Below, piece by piece: positions 26,461-39,424 of a DNA stretch of 64,000 nt. The DNA lies in contig JAQFVV010000012.1 in the NCBI GenBank assembly GCA_028023455.1, forward strand, positions 9,896,499 through 9,960,498, in the 5' to 3' direction. Positions within the stretch are counted from its first letter, which is position 1; each line of letters starts with the position of its first letter. The position numbers and the translations under genes are program-made. The notes beneath the pieces were generated by a model that saw only the letters and a program-made list of their open reading frames with translations, was not told the origin of the DNA and did no database searches. Source of the DNA: Epiperipatus broadwayi. Lineage: Eukaryota > Onychophora > Udeonychophora > Euonychophora > Peripatidae.

Positions 26461-27399
26461 ATTTTAAAGAATCCCTGATATTCAATTCTTCCAAATGGAT
26501 TGCTTTTAAATATTTTCAAATTCTTTTTTAATTTTGACTTGTCTCAAGCGAATTATTAGTATTATTTTTGGACCAATTTATTTCTGTGGTATTTTTAATA
26601 AAATATTAGTTATCTTTTTATTGGTCTCAATCAAGTTTATTATCATATTCTTCTAATATTTAAAATTATTTGTAAGTTTTACTTCAATTTACTGGAATAT
26701 TTCTGAAAGTTATAAATATCAATTGTTAAAACTGTCTTTGTTAATAACTTTTGATCTTGTAACTTTACAGAAGTAATATTTAGTTTTTAATCTCACAAAT
26801 TGATGATTACTCTTTATATTAAATTTATTAAGTACCCATACCTATTTTCTGTTATTTAAAACATAATTCAATTCTGATATGTTTTCATTTAGATGAATCC
26901 AGAGCCATTTTCACTTAGTATTTATTTTTCCTTTGAGAAAAATATTCAAATTTATAATGTTTTTCTTTTATATAAATTCCACACGTCTAGGTTTTACTCA
27001 TTTCTATCTCAATAACCCAATTTACTCACATTTCTATCTTTCACTTGTTCTCCATTTCTATCATTAAAATTTCCCATAATATTTTAAAGATGTTATTTAA
27101 TCAAAAGCATTTTGTATATCTATATAAAAATCTTCTACTTCCTCATCAAAATGAGAACTTATTGGACCATAAACCTAAATAATCTGCATATGATATCTTC
27201 CATTAAATTGAATAATTGTTCTTGTCACATTATCAGATAGATATTCCCATAAATCTCCATTATTTCTTATTTATAATGAATCCTATTTCTCCAGAGTTTC
27301 ACATATTTATGCAATTATAGTAATTACATATATATCCACTTTTCAAATCAATTATCTTTTCATTTTTTTCCTCACTTCACAATATGAAAAATGACCATT

Positions 27400-30300
27400 T
27401 AATATTAAAGTGCTTCTTCCTCCATTTCGTATGGTTTTCCTTCACTTGAAAGTGATTTACAATTGTAAGTAACTACTTAAAATATCATCAACAAATGAAA
27501 AATTACATCCATAATCAAAAGATTTTAGCATCTCTGCTTTCAGTTATCAGCCATTGCTTTGTGTGACTATTTTATAGTCTCAAGAGTAGATTGTAATAAT
27601 TTCAAATATGAAAAAAAAAAATCAGCATTGTATTGCAAATGCCTTCATTCACTTTATTTTCAAATAAATCCAAATAATGTTTCAGTTAAAAATTACCAGG
27701 CATCGGTGAAAAAAAATCATAAGTATTTTTTTTTTTGCCTCAAACTCATAAATATCAGCCCACAGATTTATCAAAATGGTTATGTTTCAGTCAGGAGCCA
27801 ATTGTACTGGTTTATCATGTATATAATATCATTATAATAACAGTTACAATGCTAAGAACTACATAAAATCAATATTACTAATTTATCCTGCCCAAATCCT
27901 TTAAATAAAATTATTTATGTGTATATTTACAAGATGATGATGTTGTTGTTTTTTTTAAAAAAATTAGGATACTTTCTAAAAAACATAAGAAAGAAAAAAC
28001 ATATAGTGAACATACAAATAGTTTTTACTTATGAGGGAATGGTGTTCTGGCATTTTCACCAACTGTGGTCATCACTTTGCATATTAGGATGAATCATATT
28101 TTAAAAGAAACATTGTAATGAGGATCCGTGAAGGGTTAGTCATTTTCTACATATCATACTTTCTATATTTTTTGTTATCAATAATAAATTAGAAATGTGT
28201 GATTCACATTATTTTTAGTATGTGGAAATGTTTATGGCATTGAGAAGATTAAAATATCTGACATTCTTGAAATAAAAGGTGTACTAAAGACACACATCAC
28301 TGGATCTTTAAGGTAGAAATACTTTACAATTTGACAAGAAATATCAAAATCAAATTTTAGGTGTGAAACTAAATAGATTTTGATAGATATTTTTTAGTGC
28401 AAATAATAAATATAAATTGCATATAAGATTTAACTTCATGTGTTTTTTTTTGTAGATCATTAAGCAAGTTATTATATACAATTACATATTATCAAAAAAA
28501 AAAACAACAACTTGATTTTGTGAATTAAATTGAAGAAAGATTTTTCAAAAGAAAAATTTAGCAAGAAATTCTTCAGGACTTTATGTAATACTCTGATTTT
28601 ATGCAAGTGCTTGAAATAAATGAGATTGAAGTGACTAGATCAATTACAAGATGTATGATTTTGAAAGAGAGGGGACAATTGAGATGAAAAGTCTCAGTTA
28701 TAAATTTTGACAAAGTACAATTTAAACTAGAAAATGTTTAGCATAATAGTTCAATAAACAATACCTTGAAGATTTAAAATTTACTTTCTTGATAGATGGA
28801 AGAATAAGAAGAGTTTTAATTGTTCCATATTTTGTACACTTTAATTTATAATTTATTTTTTAGAGTACAAAGCAAAAAGAAAAAAAATCTTAGTAGTAGG
28901 TTTACAATATGTAAGTAAATTTGTGCCTGTATCAAGCAGCTAAAAAAAAATTATATTAATTTGTCCATTGAACATGATATTTTAAAAGTTCCCATAAAAA
29001 TTAATGATGCTATAAATGATGGAAATATCTTGAAAAATAAGGAAACTTATCTTTAAAAATAATAAAATGAACAATAATTTCTTATTATGGATTTTTAGTA
29101 GGATTCCCTAACTTCTTGAATTAAGTTTAAGATAAAATATGAAAAATAATGTGGCAAATGGGTACTCGGGAAATTTGTCTTCTATAAAATTATTTTTTAT
29201 TTTCTAAGTATTATTTCTAGAAACTATGATTAGGATGAGGATTGCTTTCTGAAATTAAAATTTGCAAAAAATAAAGATGATTTTAAAACATCAAATCAAA
29301 ATGACATAAAATATAATTGTTCCATAGTAATTGCTTAATAATTAAATTTGTAAAGTGCATACTCATTATGTAAAGTGATATAGATATATATTAAGGCTAT
29401 AACCATAAGACCATGCTCTTAAGTGAATTTCTATACAAGTAAAATTACATATTTGTACTGTCTTTTTTATTATCAATAATGCAAAAGCCTTGGAAAAATC
29501 AGTGTATATAGTCTTTTGAAAATCATTCTTTCAAAGATACTTGAACTCAAGAATAGTGGATAACAGTTTTTAGTCTAGATGAAAGTTTCTCTCTTTATGC
29601 AGAATATAAAATTCCCTTATTAACAATAGCCATTTATACTCTATGTTCATTATTCATCACAAAAATAAGCAAATGTGGGAGAAAAATACACGTGCAAAGT
29701 TAATGATGTTAATAATTTAGGCATGCTTGCATAGAACAGGATGATTATCTTATCAATGAGGATGATAGCATACTTAACCAAAAAATGCTTAACCATGTAA
29801 TATTTAGATTCATTGAAATAGTCATTAAAGTTGGCAAAGACTGTTGATGCCAAGTTTACATAAATGTTCAAACAATTAGTAATGATTTAAAGCGTTGAAT
29901 AATTAAAATTTTTGAGAAAAAAAAGAACACAATTTTGAAGAGTCAAAATAAAGTACTGAAGTTTGCAAAACGAAGCATACACACAAGCGCGTGCACACAC
30001 ACACATATAAGTAATAATACATTTTTTAAAAAAAATATATATCTTATTGGAAATTAATATGCAAAATAAAAATATTTTTGAAAAAATCCTGCCCAGTATC
30101 CTCCAACACATAAAAAACAGTATGGGAATTTAGCTAAATACCAATTTGCTGATCAATAGTTGAATAGTTTTCCGAAATGGCTATGTTACCTATCTAAAAA
30201 AGCCCCATACTTATTTGAATATCCCAAACTGCTTCAAAAAAATTCCAAATTCCCCTTTAAATTCCATATTAGGAGGGCATATAACAAACAAATGTGTTAA

Positions 30301-30440
30301 TCACTGGCAATTTCAAGTTGATATGAAAATGTATTAATGAATTTAAGATCAAATATTTGATAATTTGATAAACATTAAAATAACAGAATTTGAAAAAAAT
30401 TAACATAATCAAAATTTTAAAGAAGATCATGAAGAAAAAG
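27400..30440. other. Intergenic AT-rich DNA
   Basis: No gene that I can support. At 28.0-29.9 kb the sequence is AT-rich with many short frames and could be an old, unrecognisable element. I could not match any domain. Confidence 0.4.
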
Positions 30441-30512
30441 AAAAGATATAAGATAAAAATTTAATTCACAATGTTGAAAAGATATAAGATAAAAATTTAA
30501 ATCACAATGTCA
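30441..30512. repeat. 36-bp tandem duplication
   Basis: GAAAAGATATAAGATAAAAA followed by TTTAAWTCACAATGTY occurs twice head to tail (30441-30476, 30477-30512) with two differences. Confidence 0.85.
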
Positions 30513-30819
30513 TTAAAACTTGCAAATTAAAATATTTACAAAAATCACCAACACATACAACAACATTTTAATAATCCACTGCTGTGCAAATTTTTTTCCA
30601 ACAGCCTTTCATAAACTAAGAGTAAAAGAGAAACCATTAGTCACCAAAGTTGCCAATTTCTGAGTTCTGAAAATTACAGAAGTTTTAACTACAAAAGTTT
30701 TGAGAGATATTTATCAACCAATACAACATGGTTTGTTAGCTTGGCTATGGATGTTAGTTTTTTATATTTAAAAAAAAAAACCCATGATTAGAATCTGAAA
30801 AAAAATTCCAGATTTTATC

Positions 30820-30895
30820 CAGTCCAAACTTGAACTCAGTTCAGAGGCATAGCAGGTAATATGTTACAGCCAAACCATAAGATTTTTCCTGCTAG
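30820..30895 (-). mobile_element. tRNA-like SINE fragment
   Basis: The minus strand contains TATGGTTTGGCTGTAACATA and, about 45 bases on, GAGTTCAAGTTTGGAC, resembling boxes A and B. It is degraded, with no duplication found. Confidence 0.4.
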
Positions 30896-31029
30896 CTTGT
30901 ACTAAAAATGACTTCTTTTTTGCGTCTGTATTTCTCTCTCTTTTTTTAAATAAAATTAAGTTATTTTTTTCTGTTTTTTCAAAACAAAGACACACACACA
31001 AAATCAAATGCATTATAAATGACATAAAA

Positions 31030-31375
31030 ATGAAAAATGTTGGAGTCAGTTATGATTGCACAGGTGACCTGCAGTCTGCTAACTCAACTCAATCAAACCA
31101 GGGTCAAGCTAATTGGAAAGAAGCTCAAGCCACAATCTCTCTCATAGCTAGCTGCTCATTTGGCTCCCAATTCCCAATCCCTGACATACTGTCATTAAGT
31201 TTCCAGGGAAACAAGAGATGACTAATCCCGAGGGGACAGGTGATCAGGAAGCCGGCAGCAGGACAATTACCTGAGACTTTCACAAGCAAATGTGCATATT
31301 CAAAACTACACAAAACATGTCAAATATTCAGTGTTAACAGTGATTTACAACCTTTGAACAACAAAAAAAAAAAAT
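31030..31375. other. GC-richer island ending in an A-run, unassigned
   Basis: This block is clearly richer in G and C than its surroundings (ACCTGCAGTCTGC, GAGGGGACAGGTGATCAGGA, GCCGGCAGCAGGACAATTAC) and ends near an A13 run at 31361-31373. Overlapping open frames on both strands (60-63 codons) are the longest for several kb but match nothing I know. It may be a retrocopy or repeat fragment of a transcribed sequence. Confidence 0.35.
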
Positions 31376-32912
31376 CCATCTTAAAAAGAGGGATAGGGGG
31401 TAGGAAAAAAATTATAATTTAAACTATTATCAAACAGTTAAGAACAGAGAAATACTTGAGTTAATTTTTTACAAGCAAAATTACTTAGCATCAAATGATA
31501 CTAAAAATTAAAAGTACATAAAAGTTATTTTAGGAATATTGAAATGCATTAGGAATAAACTACTTTTAAAATAATAAGATTCACATAGTGATGACATCAC
31601 AAAGCGGAAAATAATTATTTCAAATAGGCTCACAAGGGAATTAAAAGAATATTAATAATAAATATAAAAAATGTCTTAAGCTAAATAACACAAAATAACA
31701 AAGCAAAATAAAAAATTCTTGTCAAAGTTTTATATACCTTATATTGAAATAATCATCATCATTTTCAACCATTATCAATCTACTGCAGGATGGTCTCTCC
31801 AAGTTCAATCCATTTTCTTTGATCTCTAATCTCTCTTTTCTGCACATCATCTCAACACACTTCCTAATGTCAATCTATCCATCTCACATGTGGTCTCTTT
31901 CTAGGTCTTTTACAATGTCTTGGAATCCAGTTTAAGATTTCAACTATCCATCTATTATCATCTTTTCTAGCAAAATGTCCAGCCCAACTTTACTTCAATC
32001 TCTTAATTCTTTCAAAGATATCAATAACACCTGTCTGTTCTCTTACCCATGTATTTCATTTTCTAGTTCTTTTTGTTGCTCCTAACATGCATCACTCCAT
32101 ACTTCTTTGAGTAATCTGAAGTCTCTGTATTGCTGTTCTGTTAAGTGTCTAAATCTCAGATATGCAAATAAGAATTGGTAAAACAGATTTATTAAAAATC
32201 TTCCATTTCATACGCATTGGCATATTTCCTCTCAACTATGATTATGGTATATTATACTGAAAGTATGTTCAGCATGAATAAAGTCAATTTTTAAAATAAC
32301 ATTTCTATACTTTCTTTAAAAATATCTGAACATTTATATGTTTAAAATTACAAGTGCAAAGAAAAGATAATAATTAAGTTATTTCTACCAAAAGCACTCC
32401 AAGTTCAACTCTGTGATTAATTTTGTCCATTATGTTTCCATTTGTAGTAATAATCAGACCAAAGTATATTCTAACTCATCATGATCAATCCTTATTTTCT
32501 TCTTTTGAGAAAATCCATTGAACATTAGTTTAGACTTTTTAAACATTTACCTTTATATTCGTACATTCTTATTTTTATCTGATAACTCTTGCAACATGTC
32601 TTGAAGTTCTGATGATTTAAGTAATCTCCAGTTACTTTTATTCCCTTAACTTCCCATTTTAATCCACAAAATATTTCTTGAAAAACTGCTGTAAAAAGTT
32701 TTGGAAAGATTGAGTCATATTGTCACACACCCTTCTCAATATAAATCTTTCTAGTATCATTACATAATCTAATTGTTGCTGCTGAATTTTTATAAATATG
32801 TCAGAATATGACAGTATCTCAGATTTATACTTTGATGTTCCAGTGCTGTAATTATTGAAAAAAATGCCTTTTTATAATCTTACAAATACAAAGCATAATG
32901 ATAACTCATATT

Positions 32913-32968
32913 CATTGGTCCATTCACTATATATATATATATATATATATATAGTGAATGGACCAATG
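32913..32968. repeat. Perfect hairpin with AT-repeat core (first of a pair)
   Basis: CATTGGTCCATTCACTATAT is mirrored exactly by ATATAGTGAATGGACCAATG, with a TA dinucleotide run as core. All positions pair. Confidence 0.95.
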
Positions 32969-33037
32969 TATAAACTGATAGCATTCTCAATATATATATA
33001 TATATATATATATTGAGAATGCTATCAGTTTATACAT
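32966..33037. repeat. Perfect hairpin with AT-repeat core (second of a pair)
   Basis: ATGTATAAACTGATAGCATT CTCAA on the left is mirrored exactly on the right, around a TA run. It overlaps the first hairpin by three bases. Confidence 0.95.
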
Positions 33038-33713
33038 CTCTCAATACTTGGATGAGATCCACTGTACTAAACACAATTTTAAATTAAGTTTGTTATTTTG
33101 GGCTGTAGAATAGTTGTAATTATCTTACTAAAAGACTGACAGGTGTGTAATTTTATCTCCTTTATCACCTTTTTTAAAAATTAATATTAATACTACATTT
33201 ATCCAATCATCTGATACATCTTTATCAGTTAGATATTTAGTATATAACTTTATCAAAAAAAATTCTATTTCTTCACCTGCTTCTTTGAAGATATTGTTTA
33301 TAATTTCATCATTGCCTGGATAGATTTAATTGAATTTCTCACTTCTTTGCCTAAAATTATATATAAGTAAAGACAAAACTTACTTTGTGTTATTTCAAAA
33401 TATAAGGTTATCATTTAATGAAAGTAATTGAAAATTATATTATAGCCCTGCATAGTTTTACTGAAGTGGAAGAATGGCAGACTGAAATTCAAAATTCATA
33501 AATTGTGGCCCAGTGTTGTCATTCTTATGCTCAAACTTTTTATAAATACCAGAGCAATAAATCATTTGCTTGTTAACTTCTATTATATAAAATAAAATTA
33601 AAATATGCAGAACGAATGTCACCCACAAACATCTAAATGTACTAGTATAGTTTTCCTCTTTTTCTTTTTGAATACTTCTAACATTAGTCCACATCTTCGG
33701 ATTAACCAGAATA

Positions 33714-34116
33714 CATTTATTATTTAACACTCATTAAAGCACATGTACAGTAGCTGTAAAAGGCTGATATTTAGTGAATTACAATTATAAACATTGTGCT
33801 ATATAAATAGATGCTTGTTTACATATGTTTGAATTTCATTTGAGAGTGACGTTTAAATAAATTCTAAGTAATTTCATTGACATCATTTAGTCAGACAATG
33901 TGAACAGTAATTTAAAGTGAATGATCTATCTTCACGTTTTATTTGCTAGTACTTAAGATTTGCCCATATATAAACATTTGGGTTCGGAAAGAATAAATGG
34001 ATTCATTTTATTCTTTCTTAAATGCTATATCTTGTATGGGCACTGAAAAGTATTCATTTATTATTTAACACTCATTAAAGTGCATGTACAGTAGCTGTAA
34101 AAGGCTGATACTTAGT
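33714..34116. repeat. 62-bp direct repeats 341 bp apart
   Basis: CATTTATTATTTAACACTCA, then CATGTACAGTAGCTGTAAAA and GGCTGATA, at 33714-33775 and 34055-34116, with only a few differences. Function unknown; could be remnants of terminal repeats of a small element. Confidence 0.75.
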
Positions 34117-34801
34117 AAATTCTAAAATATCATAAAGTTTGATTATATATAAAATATACTAGTCTCTGTTTCATGAATATGCCTTCCAATGTAAAACATA
34201 TATGTTACATTTGATAATGTATTATCACTCTGTTGACATTTGACTTATACAGTTTGTAAAAAACAAGTGTAAAAAAGTATATTAAATTAAAGCCAATTTT
34301 TATAATATTGTGAATGAAATATCTTTGTAATAATCTCTTACCTGCTTAAATCTTCAAATATCTTAATAGCTTATGTCTTGTTATGATAAGTGAGTCTATC
34401 TATATTCTTACTTATAGGCTTTTTCTTTTAACTTACAACTTACTAGAGAATAGTTGGACTTGTGTCACTAAAATAAATCAATATATTCAAAAATATATGT
34501 AATGTCAACATAATATTTCAAAGATACTAACTCTTTTCTTATTTAACTTTGGTCATAATATTTATAAAAAAAATTCTGAGAAGAAATAAAATGGATATCG
34601 TGTTTAATATATATATATTACAATTTACTAAAATATCAATTATAATTCCATTATTACCTTCCTTGCTTCATACACTTAATTAATTACATGTCTCACTTCT
34701 TCATTTAAAATTCTGGGCAATTCGGAATTTTTTTTAGCAAAGTTATATACCAAATGTTTAAATGATAAAGATGTACCAGATGATTGGAAGAATGCAGTAT
34801 T

Positions 34802-37472
34802 GAAGTGGTAAATCTGTAGTACATATTTAACTTCACTGCCTGATGACATTACATACCTTTAAAGTAGGGTTTGAACCAGTTTATATGCTTATTTGGTCAT
34901 CTAGAAATGTTAAGCACACACATATACACGTATAACTTCCACCCTGTTTATTCAAAATGGTTATGTGTAACCAGTTGAATTATTATTTTAGCTTAAGTAT
35001 ATTTTATTCCCAAGCTTGTAAATTCCCTTCACTTAGATAATTGTGTATGTGTGTATATGTATTACAGATATAAAAATGAATACGATTAATGTAAAGCTAA
35101 AGCAATGCCAGAAATTTCTAGAAAGTATTATTACAATTTAAAAATGTCATTCTCATTTAACTATTTCAAGTCAAACTAACAAAAATCATATTATTAAAGT
35201 TATTGCAATTTTAAAAAAAATACGTTTAAATAATGCTTTCTGGAACGTATTTGTTTACATCTTCCAATGTTGCCAAATTTCAAGTATAGGAGGAGAAGTT
35301 CTAGGAACACACAAAAGGAGTTCAAATCACTCTTCTCTTGTGTTTTATTAGAGAGTGGAAACAAAATGAACTGTAAGTAGAAGGAATTTGCCTCCCTGAT
35401 CTTAGATCGCCTTTGTCCTGCCATGCCATCGCTACTTGAGAACTGTTATGTTTAACTGTAAAAGAACTATTGGAAGATACCTACCATTATTTTGTTGACA
35501 GTGCCTTCACATCTAAAGTTAGTATAAGCTATCCTAAATGGCCACCATAACTGCTAAAGGTAATCCGTTTTGCTGAAGAATGAACTCTTTATATTCCTCA
35601 CTTCTTTCCTAAATTTTAATTGTACTCATAATGTAATCCTTATTTATTTGGTAACTGACTATAAACTTAATTATTGTTAAATTTGTGAATTTCTCTCTTA
35701 AGTTAAAAATCTCATTCTATAAAACGCTAGCACAGAATTATATTTAAATCTATCACTAGTTTTTAAGTTTCACGCTTTAAATTATTTTAAACTATGTATT
35801 TTATTAAATTAATTTTAGTGTGCTAATGTTTCAACCTAGCGAACTTATATCATTTCAGCCACCATTCTGATATTTTTGGAATATTTAAATAGTTAAACGT
35901 AAAATTTCTTATTGAACGCAGTTCACTCTGTTGAATATTTTGAAATATATGCTTAATGGCGGATTGTTTAAAACGTTATATTATGGGATAAGATAAACAT
36001 TTTGTTGTTGATGCTATAATGTTCTTTAAATAAATATGTTTATTAATATACTTTAATAACTATTTATTACTTATACGCCATTAAGCGTTAACTTGCTTAT
36101 AATATAATATCGTTTAAGAATACTTGGGCTTGTTAAATAGGAAAATAATATTTTCCTCTTCTATATCTGACATCCTAATTTGCTAAGATTTTATGTACAT
36201 TGCTGAGTGGGTTAATATTTTGTCATGGCATTACGCATGATACTGTTATTTTATTAAGCTTAAATTAATGCATTAGTCATTTAAGACTTAAACCATATTC
36301 GCGTTGCTTACTTACGATAGCATTTTCAAGATTTGTATTTTGCTTTATCATACCTATTCCTCCAGAACTTGTCCCGATCTCAGGACAAACATTAATTTGC
36401 TAAGGCTCTTCATCGGATAATGTCGGGAAATGTACTATGGAACCTTACTACTCGCCTCTTTGAATATCGCCTTGTTATAAATACAAGCGATCTCTTATAT
36501 GATAAAGCTTTTAATCCAAAGACGGACATAAACTCCATTTTTAATGCTATCATTATAGTCAGCACTGCAAATTCTTTTATGTATAGTTCTCATATTATCT
36601 ACAAGATGTGGCGCAGTGATGTTTGTAAACCACTCATTTAATAATTAGTCAAATATTTTGAGATTGTCACAGTAGAGCTTATTTAGGCTAACCCATTTCT
36701 CATTTGTACAGGCCCAGATATGTTCATGAACGATAAATTATTTAACTGTCATATCAAGAGTAAACCGCTCTTTGGAGATAAATTTATAAACATCCTTTAT
36801 CATTACTTAAAGTAATGATCATAGCATTGATAACATTAATTTATTATTATTTATAGCTCATTAGCATACTAAATCAGTTGCCTATATGCAAAGTAATAAC
36901 CGCATGAAATCTGTGCTATGTTTCTAATGTAAATTAAATTGTTTATGTTCATTAAATTATGTTGATAATTACTCATGTGTTTGTGTCTTAATGAGTCTCA
37001 CTCACTCCCTGAATCCCATTTAATCTTTACAATAGTATTAATATTATTTAAAAGTTATAACTGATTACTTTAATGAACATTTATCTCTGGGTTGTTCTGT
37101 TATTGCTCATTCTGGATGGATACTATATAAAATTCATGTTTCTTTTGCAATGCTAGCTGTGGGCAATTCATTTAAATTTATATATTGTCCCTTCACATAA
37201 GGTATTTGATTGAGCCAAGATTTGATATTCTTTATTTACATTAATTACCCTGTAGATCTCATGTTTCTCCGCTGTGTCTCCGGGACCAGAATGAATAAAA
37301 TTTCATCTGTTGTCATCAGAAGTGTTGTTTATAATGCTATAGTTTTGGAGAAGAGCAAATAGGGCAGAATTCATGATTGTTCCTGACCTGTGTATCTCGG
37401 GCATGAGTTGATTTAGGGTACTTTTGCTTAGATTCTAAACCTTGTTAAATGAACATACAATTCTGACCGGTA
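34802..37472. mobile_element. Unidentified 2.67-kb insertion within the RTE copy
   Basis: The insertion interrupts the RTE between GAAGAATG CAGTATT (34795-34801) and CAGTATT AATATTC (37473-37479), so the event and its 7-bp duplication are clear. The ends show only weak inverted similarity: GGTAAATCTGTAG...ATTTAAC at the left, and the reverse complement GGTCAGAATTG...ATTTAAC at the right. The largest frames (35424-35200 minus, 36420-36641 plus, about 74 codons) match nothing I know. It is probably a non-autonomous transposon of unknown class. Confidence 0.6.
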
Positions 37473-37479
37473 CAGTATT

Positions 37480-38773
37480 AATATTCTAAAAAGGTGATAA
37501 AAAAGATATTAGAAATTACAGACCTATCAGCCTTTTATCAGTTTTATACAAAATTTTTGCCAAGATAATTACAACTCGTCTACAGAGAACATTGGAATTC
37601 TACCAACCAAGAGAACAAGCTGGATTTAAAAGTGGTTTTAGTACCATAGATCATATCCAGGTATTGTGAGAAGTTATAGAAAGAACAAATGAATATGAGT
37701 TGCCGTTATGCTTAGGATTTGTAGATTATGAAAAGGCATTTGATTTTATAATCATTTCTTCAGTGATTAAGCATTGGATCATCAAGGTATAGATCATAAA
37801 TATTGTCATATTTTTAAGAATATTTATAAAAATGCAACAGCAACAATTAGATTACATAATGATACTGGGAAAGTCAACATTGAGAAGGGTGTAAGACAGG
37901 ATGACTCCATATCTCCAAAACTTTTTACAGCAGTGCTTCAAGAAGTATTTTGTGGATTAAAATGGGAAGCTAAAGGAATGAAAGTAAATCGAGATTATTT
38001 AAGTCATTTAGATTTTGAAGATGATGTAGTTGTTTTCACAAATAATGCTTTAGAGCTGCAAGAAATGTTGCAGGAGTTATCAGATGAAAGTAGGAAAGTA
38101 GGACTAAAGATAAATGTTAAAAAGACTAAAGTAATGTTTAATGGATTTTCTCAAAATATGAAAATAAAGATCGATTATGATGAGTTAGAAGAAGTTAACA
38201 GTTATAAATATCTTGGTCAGATTATTAATACAGATGGAAACATAATGGATGAAATTAATCATAAAATTAAACTTGGTTGGAGTGCTGTGGTAGAAATAAT
38301 TTCATCTAAAAGGAAATATGCCTATGTGTTTGAAAAGGAAGGTTTTTAATAAATGTATTTTACCAGTTCTTACTTATGAATCTGAGACATGGACCCTTAA
38401 TATAAAAGCAATACGGGATTTCAAATCACTCAAATAGGTATGGAGAGATGCATATTGGGAGTAACAAGAAGAGATCAAAAACAATATATGGGTAGGAGAA
38501 TAAACAGGTGTTACTGACCTAGGTGAAAAAATTAAAAAACTGAAGTGGAGTTGGGCTGGACATATTGCTAGAAGAGATGATAATAAATGGACAAATGAAA
38601 TCTTAAATGGGATTCTGAAAGATTGTAAAAGATCCAGAAAGAGACCACATGTGAGATGGATGGATGAAATAAGAAAGTGTGCAGGGGTGATGTGGAGAAG
38701 AGAAGCTAAAGATCGAAGAAGATGGATTGAACTTGGAGAGACCTTCATTCTGCAGTGGATTGATAATGGTTGA
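37480..38773 (+). pseudogene. RTE-type reverse transcriptase, 3' half (broken)
   Basis: Starts in the RT fingers (DIRNYRPISLLSVLYKIFAK), then EQAGFKSGFSTIDHIQVL. It continues in the open stretch 37774-38349, with NATATIRLHNDTGKVNIEKG, VRQDDSISPKLFTAVLQEVF and the catalytic box LSHLDFEDDVVVF. In intact relatives the last box reads FADD and the earlier motif RQGD; this copy has FEDD and RQDD. The first catalytic motif is shifted near 37735 (YEKAFD). The C-terminal tail ends with KDRRRWIELGETFILQWIDN and a stop at 38773. It is inactive through stops and frameshifts. Confidence 0.8.
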
Positions 38774-38799
38774 TGATGATGATTACAATTTACAGTGAA

Positions 38800-39420
38800 T
38801 AATTCCATACTATATATATATATTGAAACCACATAAATAAGAAAAATGTTGAGGTGGAGAAGAAAAAAAACGTGTGTATTTATTAGATCTTACTGGGCTT
38901 GATTGCAATTATTAAACATATAAGTTTTATTTATTTCCACATGACCTATAATTATTTTAGACTCTAATAATCATTCATATTTAATAAAATAATAAATTAA
39001 ATTTATGTGTATTCTTATTTTTATTTTATTTCACAATAAAATCTTTACAAATATTGTTTCTTGTTTCAAGCATTAACTAGAATAAACTTAATCTGTGTTT
39101 TCTAAAACTAAGGTGAGCAAATTTAAATACATGGTTGAATAATAATTTAACTCAAGAATTGTCTAATAAATGCATGAATATCAAGTATGTTTATGCATTC
39201 TAGAATACAACAATGTAAAAATGATTTATGTACACCATTCATATCCAATATTTTTATGTTTCAGATAGCATTATGATAATAATGATATATCCAATCCAGA
39301 TAAGTTTTCTGTGTACATTTATATTTCAAATATGAAATATGACTTTTAATATTGTGCATGTGTAATGACAATGTTTTTTTTTTAAGAACAACAAAGATAA
39401 ATATTAAAATTAACAATTAC
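38800..39420. other. AT-rich spacer
   Basis: No feature supported. Confidence 0.4.
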
Positions 39421-39424
39421 TTTA

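Larger units (their letters stand above)
25015..27380 (-). pseudogene. RTE-type LINE remnant (endonuclease plus RT), antisense
   Basis: Minus-strand reading finds endonuclease-like pieces around 27380-26880 (DFYIDIQNAFD, YGNFNDRNGEQVKDRN, matching the region around the GDFN motif). RT pieces around 26190-26095 read GENEVIRNYRHISLLPFLYQ, equivalent to DIKNYRPISLLSVLYKIF in the 58-kb copy. Antisense sequence at 25015-25420 parallels 32370-32760. The copy is interrupted by a foldback retroposon (25635-26094) and probably by a tRNA-like SINE (about 26335-26460). It is heavily mutated, with no long frame. Confidence 0.65.
31742..33345 (-). pseudogene. RTE-type LINE remnant, antisense
   Basis: The plus strand from 31742 (ATCATCATCATTTTCAACC) is the reverse complement of the RTE 3' end seen at 38.6-38.8 kb, including its GAT-rich tail. 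Going right, the antisense RT domain can be followed. Examples are the equivalent of VDHIQVLREV at about 33085-33042 and of IKSIQ...DDGI near 33340. The frame is destroyed by indels. The copy is split by two AT-cored hairpins at 32913-33037. Confidence 0.65.
34617..38793 (+). mobile_element. RTE-type LINE copy with 12-bp TSD, 5' inversion and nested insert
   Basis: The perfect direct repeat ATTACAATTTAC at 34617-34628 and 38782-38793 delimits this copy. From the left there is an inverted RTE piece (34629 to about 34714; on the minus strand it reads ILNEEVRHVIN). The sense piece starts near 34722 (LAKLYTKCLNDKDVPDDWKN). An insertion at 34802-37472 is flanked by CAGTATT. The rest of the RT and C-terminal region follows (37480-38773), ending in a GATGATGAT tail. 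The 5' inversion is the expected product of twin priming, known from LINE integration. Confidence 0.85.

Noticed and set aside
28000-29900. A possible decayed transposase (an LDES-like word near 29.58 kb on the plus strand)
   Set aside because: Only a four-residue match in a stop-rich AT tract; too weak to call an hAT remnant.
38374-38832. A 152-codon minus-strand frame
   Set aside because: It is the antisense of the RTE C-terminal coding end; the sense reading matches the RTE family.
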